From: Streptomyces bambusae
Lineage (GTDB): Bacteria > Actinomycetota > Actinomycetes > Streptomycetales > Streptomycetaceae
Assembly (NCBI RefSeq): GCF_020532645.1
Contig: NZ_JAJAUZ010000020.1
Span: 1 to 64,000, forward strand
Length of the DNA: 64,000 bases
Reading direction: 5' to 3'
The notes beneath the pieces were generated by a model. It did no database searches. It had not been told where the DNA came from and saw only the letters and a program-made list of their open reading frames with translations. Position 1 is the stretch's first letter; every line of letters begins with the position of its first letter. This document shows positions 17,144-26,588 of this stretch, piece by piece. A program made the translations under genes and the position numbers.

Positions 17144-17578
17144 ATGCGCATTCCCGCAGCGGCCCTGGCCGCACTGGCCGCCGTGGCCGTCCTGAGCCCG
17201 ACCGCGACCGCCGAATCCTTCGACGGCACCGTGTTCGTGGACCCCCACGCCCGCATCTCCCCGGACGGAACTCTCACTCTTTCCGGGGCCTACCGCTGCA
17301 CCGACCCGTCACCCTCTCGGACGGTCTTCCTCTCCAGCAGCCTGAAGCAGGACGGGCAGCAGCTCGGCTTCAACAGCCCCGAGGTCGTGTGCGACGGTGC
17401 GGAGCACCCGTGGCAGACCAGCGGCCCGGCGGACGGCCTGGGCCTGGTCCGCTTCCACGAGGGCGAGGCGACGGTCTCCGCGCGGCTGCTGACCCTGGAG
17501 GACGAGGGCGGGCTGCCCTCGCCGCGCACCCTCGTCGACCACGAGGAGCCGGTCGAGATCGTCCGCGCCTTCCACTGA
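17144..17578 (+). CDS. Small secreted protein, DUF6299-like
   Basis: 144 residues with a clear signal peptide (MRIPAAALAALAAVAVLSPTATA). The mature domain has two cysteines (YRCTDPS and EVVCDGAEHPW) likely to form a disulfide. The text DPHARISPDGTLTLSGAYRC resembles streptomycete DUF6299 proteins; function is unknown. The gene sits alone with a 169-base upstream gap. Confidence 0.8.
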   Translation: MRIPAAALAALAAVAVLSPTATAESFDGTVFVDPHARISPDGTLTLSGAYRCTDPSPSRTVFLSSSLKQDGQQLGFNSPEVVCDGAEHPWQTSGPADGLGLVRFHEGEATVSARLLTLEDEGGLPSPRTLVDHEEPVEIVRAFH

Positions 17579-17625
17579 GTGCCGGGGCCGGGGCACCCGC
17601 CGACCGTCGCCCCGGCCCACCGCCG

Positions 17626-17820
17626 TCACCGGCACTCGGGCGCGATCCCCACGACGGACATGTACGCAACCGAGCGGCAGCCGGGCCCGTCCGGGGTCCG
17701 GCCCGCCGGCCCCGCCGAACTCCCCGCGTACACGGCCGCCCCGGCGACCAGCAGGAGACCGGCCACCAGCCTCCTGCGCCCCTTCGGGGCCGCACCGGCC
17801 CCCTTGCCGAGCCACCGCAT
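17626..17820 (-). CDS. Small membrane-anchored or secreted protein, 64 aa
   Basis: MRWLGKGAGAAPKGRRRLVAG then one hydrophobic segment (LVAGLLLVAGAAVYAG) and a short tail with two cysteines. ATG 17820 has an excellent GAGGAG ribosome site five bases away and third positions are almost all G/C, so the frame is probably coding. It converges on the DUF6299-like gene. I do not recognise the family. Confidence 0.5.
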   Translation of the reverse strand: MRWLGKGAGAAPKGRRRLVAGLLLVAGAAVYAGSSAGPAGRTPDGPGCRSVAYMSVVGIAPECR

Positions 17821-17967
17821 GGCCGCTCCTCGGGTCCTCCGCACCGCCGGGCCCGAACGGCCCGGTCAGCCCGATCATCACCCCGCCCCCGGCACCCCAC
17901 AACCCGGCGTGACCGCACTGCGACCGTCCGTGTCACCGTGCCGTGCGGGAGCCCGTACGCCGGCCCT

Positions 17968-20016
17968 TCAGCCGGCTTCCACCGGGGCCTCGAACTCGCA
18001 CCACACCGCCTTGCCGTCGCCCCGCGACTCCACGCCCCAGTGCGAGGACAGCGCGTCCACCAGCAGCAGCCCGCGCCCGGTGGTGGCCGCCTCGCCCGGG
18101 GTGCGCCGGCGCGGCCAGACGCTGGAGCGGTCCTTGACCCACAGCCGGATCCGGCGGACCGGCTCCGGCAGCACCTCCATGGTCAGCACCGCCCCGCCGT
18201 CCGTGTGGAGCAGCGCGTTGACCAGCAGCTCCCCGGCGGCCAGCTCCACGTCGTCGGCGAGCTGCGGCACGCCCCAGTCGCGCAGCGCCTGCCGCAGCGC
18301 GTACCGGGCCTCGGAGAGCCCTTCCGGGTCGGCCTGGTGGACGTACTGGTGGATGCGCGGCGCCCGGTGGGTGCCCGGGTCGGGGGCCCGGCGCAGCACC
18401 AGCAGGGCCACGTCGTCGCCGGATCCCCAGCGCTCCCACAGCCGGTCCGACAGGTGGTCGGCGAGCGCGCCCGCCTCCTGGGGGCCGCTGCGCACCGCGT
18501 GCGCCAAGGCGTCCATGCCCGCCGTGATGGTCGTACCCGGCTCCTCGACCAGCCCGTCCGTGCACAGCACCAGCGTCTCCCCGGGCACCAGGTCCAGCCG
18601 GGTCTCGGGGAACTCCTCCTGCTCGAACACGGACGCCAGGCCCAGCGGCAGCCCGCCCCGGAGGTTGGGCCAGCCGGTCCGGCCGTCGTTGTGCCGGATC
18701 AGCGGGCCGAGGTGGCCGGCCCGGACCGCCCGTACCCCGCCGGTCTCCAGGTCCACCTGGGCGTACGTACAGGTCGCGAACCGCTCGGTGTCCAGCTCGG
18801 CGAGGAACCGTGAGGCCCGCGCCAGCACGGTGGACGGCGGGTGGCCCTCGCCCGCGTAGGCCCGCAGCGCGATCCGCAGCTGGCCCATGATCGCGGCGGC
18901 GTGGGTGTCGTGGCCCTGCACGTCGCCGACGACGATGCCGACCCGGTCCCGGGGCAGCGCGATCACGTCGTACCAGTCGCCGCCGACCTCGCGGCCGCTC
19001 CACGCCGAGTGGTAGCGGACGGCGATCTCCCCGCCGGTGATCTCGGGGATCCGCCGGGGCAGCATCGCGGCCTGCAGGCCGGTGGCGAACTCGCGCTCCT
19101 GGTCGAAGAGGAGCGCCCGCTGGAGGGACTGCGCCACGATGCCGGCCAGGCCCAGGCACAGGTTGCGCTCCTCGGGGCTGAACTCGGTGCGCCGCCGGTA
19201 GAACAGCACCAGCCCGCCGATCGCCTTGGCCTGTGCGATCAGCGGCAGGTAGGCGGCCGCGTCGTACTGGATCCGCTCCAGGTACGGGCCGAGCAGCGGG
19301 AACTCCTCGCCGAGCGCGGTGAGCGAGGTGACGAAACGTGCCTGCCGGGTCAGCACCGCCTGCGACAGCGGAAGCTGACCGTCCATCCGGGTGAAGCGCC
19401 GCTCGCTGAGGATCTCCAGGGTCTCCCCGCTCAGCGCGATGATCTTCATGGTGCCGTTCTCGACCAGCCCCAGCGCCAGCCCGTCGGCGCCCAGCCGCTC
19501 CAGCGCGCCCGCGCCGGTCAGGGTGGCGGTCACGTCGTCGACGGTGACCGCCCGGGACAGCGCCTCCGTGGTCCGCTGCACGATGGTGGTCTGCTTGGCC
19601 CGCGCCGACTCCAGCTTGCGCAGCAGCGTCGAGTGCGCCAGCTCGGCGGTGGCGTCCCGCACGATGCCCACGATCCGCTCGGGCGTGCCGTCCGAACGCC
19701 GCAGGATCCGCCCCTGCGTGTGCGTCCACTGCTCCTCGCCGTCCCGCCTCTGCACCGTGAAGTAGGAGCCGTACGCGGACTCCCCCGCGGCCAGTGCGGA
19801 CTCGGCGGCCGCGGCCAGCCTGCGGGCGTCCTCCTCGGGCACCCGCAGGCCCAGCCCCTCCACCGTGCCGTCGAACTCGCCTGCCGCGAGGTCGAACACC
19901 GTCATCCCGCCCGCGTCCAGCTCCAGCGCGCCACGCGCCAGGTCCCAGACGAAGCTGCCCATCCGGTTCAGGGCCAGCCGCTCTCCCGGCCCGATCCCGG
20001 GCTCCGACTCGGTCAT
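17968..20016 (-). CDS. PAS-GAF-PP2C (SpoIIE) phosphatase with ATPase domain
   Basis: 682 residues in four modules: a PAS domain (about 15-135), a GAF domain (about 150-320), a PP2C/SpoIIE phosphatase (about 335-545, with GGDWYDV and VVGDVQGHD metal-binding motifs), and a HATPase_c anti-sigma kinase-like domain (about 560-675, with the N-box ELLVNALLH). Such proteins dephosphorylate anti-sigma factor antagonists and may phosphorylate them too, linking an environmental signal to sigma-factor control. The ATG has a GGAGGAGGTG ribosome site. No anti-sigma or antagonist gene is nearby. Confidence 0.9.
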   Translation of the reverse strand: MTESEPGIGPGERLALNRMGSFVWDLARGALELDAGGMTVFDLAAGEFDGTVEGLGLRVPEEDARRLAAAAESALAAGESAYGSYFTVQRRDGEEQWTHTQGRILRRSDGTPERIVGIVRDATAELAHSTLLRKLESARAKQTTIVQRTTEALSRAVTVDDVTATLTGAGALERLGADGLALGLVENGTMKIIALSGETLEILSERRFTRMDGQLPLSQAVLTRQARFVTSLTALGEEFPLLGPYLERIQYDAAAYLPLIAQAKAIGGLVLFYRRRTEFSPEERNLCLGLAGIVAQSLQRALLFDQEREFATGLQAAMLPRRIPEITGGEIAVRYHSAWSGREVGGDWYDVIALPRDRVGIVVGDVQGHDTHAAAIMGQLRIALRAYAGEGHPPSTVLARASRFLAELDTERFATCTYAQVDLETGGVRAVRAGHLGPLIRHNDGRTGWPNLRGGLPLGLASVFEQEEFPETRLDLVPGETLVLCTDGLVEEPGTTITAGMDALAHAVRSGPQEAGALADHLSDRLWERWGSGDDVALLVLRRAPDPGTHRAPRIHQYVHQADPEGLSEARYALRQALRDWGVPQLADDVELAAGELLVNALLHTDGGAVLTMEVLPEPVRRIRLWVKDRSSVWPRRRTPGEAATTGRGLLLVDALSSHWGVESRGDGKAVWCEFEAPVEAG

Positions 20017-20054
20017 GGGGCACCTCCTCCGACGGCGGCCAGCAGCCGGTTCAC

Positions 20055-20366
20055 TCAGGGTCCGGGCCAGCACGGCTGGGAGATCAGCCGCTCCCACTCC
20101 TCGTCAGGATGCCCGGGAAGGGTCCGGCCGGCCTCCCGCCAGCGCTCGACGAGGGACAGGTAGATCGCCGAATGCTCAGGACGGCCGGCGTACGGGGCCG
20201 CCTGCGCCGACGGGTACGGAGCCGGGTGCCGGGCCGCGTACGAGCCCGTGTACCGGTCGGCGTACGGGGCGTCGTACGGGGTCTCGTACCCGGCGTCGGC
20301 GGGCTGCTCCCCGCGGCTCGCCGGAATGCGTACCCAGCCCCGGCCCTGGGACCGCTGCGGGTTCAT
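20055..20366 (-). CDS. Small hypothetical protein, Tyr/Pro-rich
   Basis: 103 residues. The middle is a low-complexity run rich in Tyr, Ala and Pro (GYETPYDAPYADRYTGSY). The C-terminal part looks structured (IYLSLVERWREAGRTLPGHPDEEWERLISQP). ATG 20366 has an AGAGGTGG ribosome site. It lies between the phosphatase and FAD enzyme genes, all on the minus strand. No family recognised. Confidence 0.65.
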   Translation of the reverse strand: MNPQRSQGRGWVRIPASRGEQPADAGYETPYDAPYADRYTGSYAARHPAPYPSAQAAPYAGRPEHSAIYLSLVERWREAGRTLPGHPDEEWERLISQPCWPGP

Positions 20367-20379
20367 GGCGGACCACCTC

Positions 20380-21666
20380 TCACCGCGTGAACGACTTCGG
20401 GTGCCCGGTACCCGTACCCAGATCCGCGGGATCCGCACCCGTACCGGCGGAGTCCGGCAGCCGGCCCCCGGCGCCGAGGCGCCGGCGGACTCCTGCGACC
20501 AGTCTCCCCGCCGAGAAGCCGGCGCCGTGTACGAATCGCATGGAAGGGCCGAATGAGGGAGCCGTGAGCAGCCCCGCGAAGAACAGTCCGGGGTACGAGG
20601 ACTCGAAGCGGGCGGACAGCTCCGGCGACCGGGTGGTCCCGACCCGGCGCAGCCCGGCCCGCAGCCCCGCGTCGAGCAGCCGCAGCCGGTCCAGGTCGGG
20701 GTGGAAGCCGGTGGCGGCGATGACGTGCCCGGTGTCCACGACCACGCTCGTGCCGTCGGCGGCCGTCAGCCCCAGCCGGGTGCGGTCGCCGCCCAGCGCG
20801 GCCGCCCGGTGCAGCCGGTGGCCCAGCAGCACCGGCACCCGGTCCTCGAAGCGCTCCCGCAGCCACCAGGCGCCCGCCGGACCCAGCGCGGTCGCCGCGA
20901 TCCGCTCCCGGGTGGCCGCCGGCAGCCGCCGCACCGCCCAGGGCAGCTCGGCCCAGACCCAGCTGCGCCAGCCGGTGCCCAGCCCCGAGTGCGGGGTGCG
21001 CAGGGTGCGCAGCAGGGGCCGGTCCAGCGGGTGCGGCAGGGTGTTCCAGCGCAGCTGCCCGGCACGGGCCACCAGCCGGGGCCTGGCACCCAGCTCGGCG
21101 AGCAGGGCCGCGGTCTCCAGCGCGGCCTGCCCGGCACCCACCACGGTGACGTCCCGGTCCCGGAACTTGCCCAGGTCCCGGTGCCCGCTGCTGTGCGAGA
21201 CGTGCCCCTCGGGCAGCCCGCGCAGGGCCCGCGGCAGGTGCACGAACGGCATCACGCCGACGGCCAGCGCCACCGTGCGGGCCAGCAGCACCTCCCCTTC
21301 GGCGGTGCCCACCCGGAACCCGCTGCCGTACGGGGTCACCGACGTCACCGTCAGCTCCTCCACCGGCGGCCCGGCCTGCCGCGCGAACCACAGCCCGTAG
21401 TCGCTGAACGCGCCGATGGGGATCGGCCGCCCGTGCTCGGCGGGGAGCCCGTGCCCGGCGCAGTATGCGGCGAGGGTGTGCCGGCCGGCCGGGTCGGACA
21501 GGTCGGAGGCCCATGGCTCCGACTTCAGGTACATGCCCGCCGGCATGTGGTCGCGCCACGACGCCATCGGCCGCCCCAGCACCCGCACGGCCAGCCCGGC
21601 CGCGGCGGCGTGCGCGCCGACCGACAGCCCGTACGGACCCGCGCCGACCACGACGAGGTCCTCCAT
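20380..21666 (-). CDS. FAD-dependent oxidoreductase / monooxygenase-like
   Basis: 428 residues. An N-terminal FAD Rossmann motif (LVVVGAGPYGLSVGAHA) and a second nucleotide-binding motif (VTVVGAGQAALETAALLAELG) are followed by an ATGFHPDL-type motif. This is the layout of flavoprotein monooxygenases and N-hydroxylase-like enzymes. A strong ribosome site (GGAAGGGAAGG) precedes the ATG. It lies 68 bases downstream of the ATP-grasp gene and both probably share a transcript. With the neighbouring polysaccharide genes this suggests oxidation or hydroxylation of a polymer substituent; that is inference. Confidence 0.85.
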   Translation of the reverse strand: MEDLVVVGAGPYGLSVGAHAAAAGLAVRVLGRPMASWRDHMPAGMYLKSEPWASDLSDPAGRHTLAAYCAGHGLPAEHGRPIPIGAFSDYGLWFARQAGPPVEELTVTSVTPYGSGFRVGTAEGEVLLARTVALAVGVMPFVHLPRALRGLPEGHVSHSSGHRDLGKFRDRDVTVVGAGQAALETAALLAELGARPRLVARAGQLRWNTLPHPLDRPLLRTLRTPHSGLGTGWRSWVWAELPWAVRRLPAATRERIAATALGPAGAWWLRERFEDRVPVLLGHRLHRAAALGGDRTRLGLTAADGTSVVVDTGHVIAATGFHPDLDRLRLLDAGLRAGLRRVGTTRSPELSARFESSYPGLFFAGLLTAPSFGPSMRFVHGAGFSAGRLVAGVRRRLGAGGRLPDSAGTGADPADLGTGTGHPKSFTR

Positions 21667-21734
21667 GCGCCTTCCCTTCCTTCCCTGACGGTGACGGTGT
21701 TCGCCCGGCGCCCGCTCGCGCCGCGCCGGCCCGG

Positions 21735-23081
21735 TCACCGGCCGGCCGGCGTGCGCCGGGAGCGTTCCTGGCCGAGGTCCGCGGCAGCCGCCTGCTCGCC
21801 GCCGCGCTGCCGGGGCGCCCGCACCACCGCGCGGGCGGTACGGCGGCCCTGCGCGGGGAAGTCGCGCAGCGCGCCCCACACCCGACCGGCCCCCTTGTGC
21901 GCGCCGCGGCCCAGGAAGGCCCCGGCCATGCTGACGAACGGCCGCGGGTCGTCGGCCGCGAACCAGGCCGGCTCCACCCGCCCGCGGCCCCGCGGCGCGG
22001 CCGCCCGGGGCGCGGCGAGGGCCGCCAGCAGCGCGTAGTTCTCGGCGACGAACACCCGCCCGGGCCCCCCGGCCGGCTCCGGCACCTGCTGCCCGGTCAG
22101 GTCCAGGTAGAGGGCGCGTACGAGGTCCAGCCCGGCGGCGTCGGTGAACAGGCGGAACTGCGCCCCGGGACGCGGGTTGAAGTCGAGCAGCCGCAGCCGG
22201 CCCTCCGGGTCCCGGCGGAAGTCCAGGTCGAGGATGCCCGCGTAGCCGAGCCGCTCGGCGAGCCGGAGTCCGGCGTGCTCGACGGCCGGGTCGGGCAGCC
22301 AGCGGCCCACCGCGGTCAGGCCGGTGCGCACCGGCCAGGACAGCTCCTTGCGGCCGGAGCCGGCCAGCAGCGGGCGGCCGCCGCCGGTGAAGCAGCCGTG
22401 GAAGAACCAGTCGGTGTCCGGGCCGCCGGGCAGGAACCTCTGGAGCAGCAGCCTGCTGCCGGCCTCCTGGCTGCGTTCGTAGAGCCGGCGGGCCTCGGCG
22501 GCGGTGCTGAGCAGGGTGGTGCTGCGCAGTCCGCTGCCGGCGGGCAGCAGCCAGGGGCGGCTCCACTTGGCGACGACCGGCAGCCCGAGCCGCCAGGCGG
22601 CCTCGGCCGCCTCGCCGCCGCCGGCCGGCACCACGGTCTCGGGGTGGCCGATGTCCCAGCGGGCGCAGAGTTCGGCGAGTTCGGCCTTGTCGGCGACGCG
22701 GGCGGGCACCTCGGGGTCCTGAGCGGGACACAGGTAGCGGCCCGTCAGTTCCGGGGCGAGGCGGGCCACGGTGAGGGCGCTCAGGTCGTCCATGGCGATG
22801 AGCACCGCGGGCCGGCCGATCCGGTCGGAGGTCCGGACCAGGCAGTGCCGCAGCGCCTCGGGGGTCGGCTCGCCGGCCGGCCCGCGGTGCGCCGCGCGCA
22901 GGTAGCGGGACCGGGCCACGGGCCCGCCCTCGTCGGCGACGACCGCGTGCACCTCCACCCCGGTGCGGCCCAGTGATCTGACGGCGCCGAGGGTGCCGTG
23001 GTGAAAGGGGTTCCGGTCGAGTCTGAGCAGGACTACGGGCACATCCGTGGCGAACACGTGCATGGAAACGGGGTCTTTCAC
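21735..23081 (-). CDS. ATP-grasp carboxylate-amine ligase-like protein
   Basis: 448 residues. The central part has the ATP-grasp pattern: VADKAELAELC, PVVAKWSRPWLL, RLLLQRFLPGGPDTDWFFHGCF, and the metal-binding end ILDLDFRRDPEGRLRLLDFNPRPGAQF. Members join a carboxylate to an amine via an acylphosphate. GTG 23081 is the longest start; ATG 23063 (MHVFATDVPVVLLRL) is equally possible because no clear ribosome site separates them. It is divergent from the GH26-like gene. It may decorate the polysaccharide with an amide-linked group, which is inference. Confidence 0.85.
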   Translation of the reverse strand: MKDPVSMHVFATDVPVVLLRLDRNPFHHGTLGAVRSLGRTGVEVHAVVADEGGPVARSRYLRAAHRGPAGEPTPEALRHCLVRTSDRIGRPAVLIAMDDLSALTVARLAPELTGRYLCPAQDPEVPARVADKAELAELCARWDIGHPETVVPAGGGEAAEAAWRLGLPVVAKWSRPWLLPAGSGLRSTTLLSTAAEARRLYERSQEAGSRLLLQRFLPGGPDTDWFFHGCFTGGGRPLLAGSGRKELSWPVRTGLTAVGRWLPDPAVEHAGLRLAERLGYAGILDLDFRRDPEGRLRLLDFNPRPGAQFRLFTDAAGLDLVRALYLDLTGQQVPEPAGGPGRVFVAENYALLAALAAPRAAAPRGRGRVEPAWFAADDPRPFVSMAGAFLGRGAHKGAGRVWGALRDFPAQGRRTARAVVRAPRQRGGEQAAAADLGQERSRRTPAGR

Positions 23082-23212
23082 CTAGTCGGACGAAGCGGAG
23101 GGTGTGCGCAGTCGCGAATGGCCTACCAGAAGGCCATCGGACAGGCCGTCAATCGGATGTGATGCCTAACGTCGTTGGCAAGCGCACCGATTCGGGAAGC
23201 TCAGGAGACGCC

Positions 23213-24601
23213 ATGTCCAATCCACGCCGCAGACTGGCGAGCACCTGCATCGGCACGGTGACGGCCGGCCTGCTCGCCACGGGTGCCGCGCTCGCGGCAC
23301 CCGACGACAACCCCACCGGGTCTTCGGACTCCGCCGTGGGCGCCTATCTGCACTACGGCTCGGCCGGGGTGTCCCGGATGAACGCCCTGTCGAACTGGCT
23401 GGGCGGTCGCGAACTGCGGGTCGGTCACACGTACTTGCCGGGCGACCGCTGGTCGAACATCGAGGGCACCAACCTGTCGTTCCTGGCGGACTGGGCGCAG
23501 TGGCGCCGGGCGCGCAGCGACCGGCTGTTCGTACTGAACGTGCCGATGCAGGAGCGCAACGAGGCGGGGGTGCCGGACTGGGAGGTGGCCCGGCTGATCC
23601 GGGCGGGCGCCTCCGGCGCGTACGACGACCACTTCCGCCGGCTCGGCGAGCGGCTGGTCTCGCTGGGGGTGCCGGACACGGTGATCGTGCTGGGCTGGGA
23701 GATGAACGGCATCACCTACACCCACCGGTGCGGACCCGACCCGGAGAACTGGAAGAAGTACTGGAAGCGCGCGGTCACCGCGATGCGCTCGGTGCCCGGG
23801 CAGCAGTTCCGGTTCGACTTCGCGCCGAACCGGGGGACGGACGCCATCGGCTGGACCGAGTGCTACCCCGGTGACGACGTCGTCGACATCGTCGGGATGG
23901 ACTCGTACGACCAGGCGCCCGGACGGACCTTCGACGAGATGGTCAGCCAGCCGTTCGGCCTCCAGCACCATGTGGACTTCGCAAAAGCACACGGCAAGAA
24001 GATCTCGTACCCGGAGTGGGGCCTGTTCCGGCACGGCGACAACCCGGAGTACATGCGGCGCATGCTGGCGTGGATCGACCAGCACAAACCGCTGTACCAC
24101 ACGATCACCGACTACTGCCCGCACGGCGTCTGGCAGTGCGACCAGAACCCGCGGTCCTCGAAGGTGTTCCGCGAGGTGATGTCCCGGAAGCCGGACCCGC
24201 TGCCCACGCCGAGCGTCCCGGTGCCGCCCGTGCCCACGCCGAGCATCTCCGTGCCGCCGGTCCCCCCGGTACCGACCCTCCCCGTGCCCACGCCGAAGCC
24301 CAGCCTGCCGGTCCCGACGGTCCCGCCGGTCCCGACGCCCAAGCCCAGCGCCTCGGTCCCGCCGGTCCAGCCGGAGCCCAAGCCGACGCCGACCCCGACG
24401 CCCAAGCCGACGCCGCTGCCCACGCTGCCGCCCGAGCCCCCGAAGCCGGAGCCGAAGCCGCCCGTCAACGACAAGCAGTGGTGCCTGCCGCTGGACTTCG
24501 GCGACTGGCTCACCGGGATCATCGGCAAGCAGGAGCCGGTCTGCGTCGACATGGACTGGGAGGACTGGGAGGAAGAGGAGGACAGCTTCTGGCCGTTCTA
24601 G
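23213..24601 (+). CDS. Secreted GH26-like glycoside hydrolase with Pro-rich tail
   Basis: 462 residues. Signal peptide (residues 1-33, ending AALAAPDD), then a catalytic domain of about 290 residues. Candidate catalytic acids are E163 in LGWEMNG and E268 in SYPEWGLF, the usual arrangement in family 26 mannanase-like enzymes. Residues about 325-425 form a PVPTPS/PPVPT/PKPTP-repeat linker. The last 40 residues hold a Cys pair and an extremely acidic ending (DWEDWEEEEDSFWPF). ATG 23213 has an AGGAG site. Likely it trims or releases the polysaccharide made by the adjacent operon. Confidence 0.85.
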   Translation: MSNPRRRLASTCIGTVTAGLLATGAALAAPDDNPTGSSDSAVGAYLHYGSAGVSRMNALSNWLGGRELRVGHTYLPGDRWSNIEGTNLSFLADWAQWRRARSDRLFVLNVPMQERNEAGVPDWEVARLIRAGASGAYDDHFRRLGERLVSLGVPDTVIVLGWEMNGITYTHRCGPDPENWKKYWKRAVTAMRSVPGQQFRFDFAPNRGTDAIGWTECYPGDDVVDIVGMDSYDQAPGRTFDEMVSQPFGLQHHVDFAKAHGKKISYPEWGLFRHGDNPEYMRRMLAWIDQHKPLYHTITDYCPHGVWQCDQNPRSSKVFREVMSRKPDPLPTPSVPVPPVPTPSISVPPVPPVPTLPVPTPKPSLPVPTVPPVPTPKPSASVPPVQPEPKPTPTPTPKPTPLPTLPPEPPKPEPKPPVNDKQWCLPLDFGDWLTGIIGKQEPVCVDMDWEDWEEEEDSFWPF

Positions 24602-24654
24602 TCCCACGGCCCGCCCCGTCCCCACGGCCCCTGCCGGCCCGGTGCACCAACGCA

Positions 24655-25827
24655 TCAGCGCCTCGCACCGTCCGCACGCCACTCGTTGATCCGGTTGCGC
24701 CAGTCGCGCGCTGCGGGCAGTGCCTCCCGCAGCGCGCTGACCGCCCGCTCCCGGCCCGTGACCTGCGAGCCGTGCAGCCGCAGCAGGGGCGAGTGGGAGG
24801 CCCGGGCCAGCAGGAACCGCCGGTTGACGACGGTCTCGGGCCGCCAGTGGTTCTTGTACGGCTCACTGCCCCGCAGCAGGCTCAGCACGCCCCGGCCCTC
24901 GGCCTGGGCGTGCCGGGCTTCGTGCCGCAGCAGCATCGTGGCCACGTCCACCTTCCGGGTCCGCAGGTCGGGATCGGCGCCGTACAGGTAGCCGCCGCTG
25001 AGACCCGGGGACATCAGCGTCACGGTGGCCGCGACCACCTGCCCGTCCAGCCGGAACTCCGTCAGCCGGGCGTCTCCGGCCCGGACCATCCGCCGGGTGG
25101 CCCGGGTCAGGTGCTCGGCGAACCGCGGCCGCAGGTGCTCGGGGGTCACCCCGCGGCCCCGCCACTGCTTCTCGTGCAGCCGCAGCAGGGTCCGCACGGT
25201 CTCCGGGACCTCGTGCTCGGAGACCCGGTGCTCCTCGATGCCCAGCGCGTCGATCTTGCGGACCTTGGCCCGGGTGCGCTGGGCGCCCGCCGACGGCATC
25301 CGCTTGACCAGCTCGTCGAACGGCACCACGGGGAACTCCGCGCACGCCGAGTCGGCCAGCGTGTCGACCGACCCGGGCCAGGCCTCGGCCAGCGCCTCGA
25401 CCGCGGCCCCGGGCCGTACCTCCCGCAGGTCCACGACCGCGCCCCGGGCTGCCTGGTGCAGTCCCCGGGCGAGGGCGGGCACCACCTCGGCGGCGTACCG
25501 CTCGTCGACGAGGACGTCGAAGTAGTCGGTGATCGAACCGCCCAGCGGCACCAGCAGCGGCAGCGGCCGGTGGACCAGCATCAGGGCGGCCACGCCGACC
25601 AGTTCACCGGCCCGCCGGACCAGCAGGATCCGCAGCCGGCCCTCCCGGCCGTACGAGAGCCACCAGGAGTGCACCCAGGCGTGGCTCTGGAAGGGGGTGG
25701 CCGTGGGACAGCGCTTCAGCAGCCTGTTCCACGGCTCCTCCAGTGCGGCGAACTGCCGCGGGTCGCGGCAGAGGGTCACCGCCAGCTCCCGGGACCCGAG
25801 CGGGACCCCCGTGGAGCACGTGGTCAT
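24655..25827 (-). CDS. GNAT/FemAB-like acyltransferase
   Basis: 390 residues with the two-lobed GNAT pattern: an N-terminal part FQSHAWVHSWWLSYGREGRLRILLVRRAGELVGVAALMLV and a C-terminal acetyltransferase core (DGQVVAATVTLMSPGLSGGYLYGADPDLRTRKVDVATMLLRHEARHAQAEGRG, then LRGSEPYKNHW). This is the CelD/BioF2-like group often found in exopolysaccharide clusters. It should acylate a sugar or lipid-linked intermediate. Its ATG overlaps the stop of the Wzz-like gene (ATGA), and it is the last gene of the polysaccharide operon. Confidence 0.85.
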   Translation of the reverse strand: MTTCSTGVPLGSRELAVTLCRDPRQFAALEEPWNRLLKRCPTATPFQSHAWVHSWWLSYGREGRLRILLVRRAGELVGVAALMLVHRPLPLLVPLGGSITDYFDVLVDERYAAEVVPALARGLHQAARGAVVDLREVRPGAAVEALAEAWPGSVDTLADSACAEFPVVPFDELVKRMPSAGAQRTRAKVRKIDALGIEEHRVSEHEVPETVRTLLRLHEKQWRGRGVTPEHLRPRFAEHLTRATRRMVRAGDARLTEFRLDGQVVAATVTLMSPGLSGGYLYGADPDLRTRKVDVATMLLRHEARHAQAEGRGVLSLLRGSEPYKNHWRPETVVNRRFLLARASHSPLLRLHGSQVTGRERAVSALREALPAARDWRNRINEWRADGARR

Positions 25828-26588
25828 CGCACCGACTCCTTCACCGCGGCGACCGCGGCGGCCTCGGCGGCGTCGCCCTGCGCCGGGGAGGGCACTGACG
25901 TGTAGGCGGCGGCCTCGGCGCCCGTCCCGCCGGCGCCGGGGGCGGCCTCGGCGCGCTCGGGGCGCCGGCCGCGCGGCTTCGCGAGCAGCGCCAGCCCGCC
26001 GATCAGCCCGCCCGCGCACAGCCCGACGGCGCCGCTGATCGCCGCGGACGGGGAGGCCGGCGCTGCCGGGGCCACGGCCTGGCTGAACAGCAGCAGCTTC
26101 ACGCCGGTGTTCTTCGCCTGCTGGTTGCTGCTCAGGGTGAGCGCGTCGGCCACCGCGTTGGCGATGTCGGCGGCCGCCGCGCCCTTGGCCGCGGTGCCGG
26201 TGATCGCGATCATCGGGGATTCCGGCGAGGTCTCGGCCCGCACCTGGGTGCGCAGCTGCTGCACGGTGACCCCGGCCCGCGGCTGGGCGTACGCGAGGGT
26301 GGACTGGCTGGTCGCGATCCGCGCGTACGCCTGGGAGAAGCCGAGGGCGGTGGCCGGCTCGGTGGTCTCGTCGGGCACCGCGACCACATAGCTGGTGGCC
26401 GCGTACTCGGGCGTCTTGAGGACCCCGTACGCGCCGCCGGCGGCCAGGCCGAGGACCGCGCAGGCGGGCAGCGGCCACCAGGCGGGCAGGCGGGAGGTTC
26501 TGCGGCGGGCCGGCGCGGCGGCCTCGGCGGCGGGCTTGGTGCTCTTGGTGCTCTTGGCTGCGGGCGACTCGGCCATGGGCGTGCTCAC
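25824..26588 (-). CDS. Wzz/chain-length determinant-like membrane protein
   Basis: 254 residues. Two membrane helices flank an extracytoplasmic domain: the first near residues 35-55 (WWPLPACAVLGLAAGGAYGVL) and the second near residues 185-205. The core YAATSYVVAVPDETTEPATALGFSQAYARIATSQSTL resembles Wzz and capsular-kinase activator domains that set polysaccharide length. The C-terminal 45 residues are Ala/Gly/Glu-rich, without a tyrosine cluster or kinase domain. GTG 26588 overlaps the preceding stop (GTGA); ATG 26576 is an alternative. Confidence 0.8.
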   Translation of the reverse strand: MSTPMAESPAAKSTKSTKPAAEAAAPARRRTSRLPAWWPLPACAVLGLAAGGAYGVLKTPEYAATSYVVAVPDETTEPATALGFSQAYARIATSQSTLAYAQPRAGVTVQQLRTQVRAETSPESPMIAITGTAAKGAAAADIANAVADALTLSSNQQAKNTGVKLLLFSQAVAPAAPASPSAAISGAVGLCAGGLIGGLALLAKPRGRRPERAEAAPGAGGTGAEAAAYTSVPSPAQGDAAEAAAVAAVKESVR

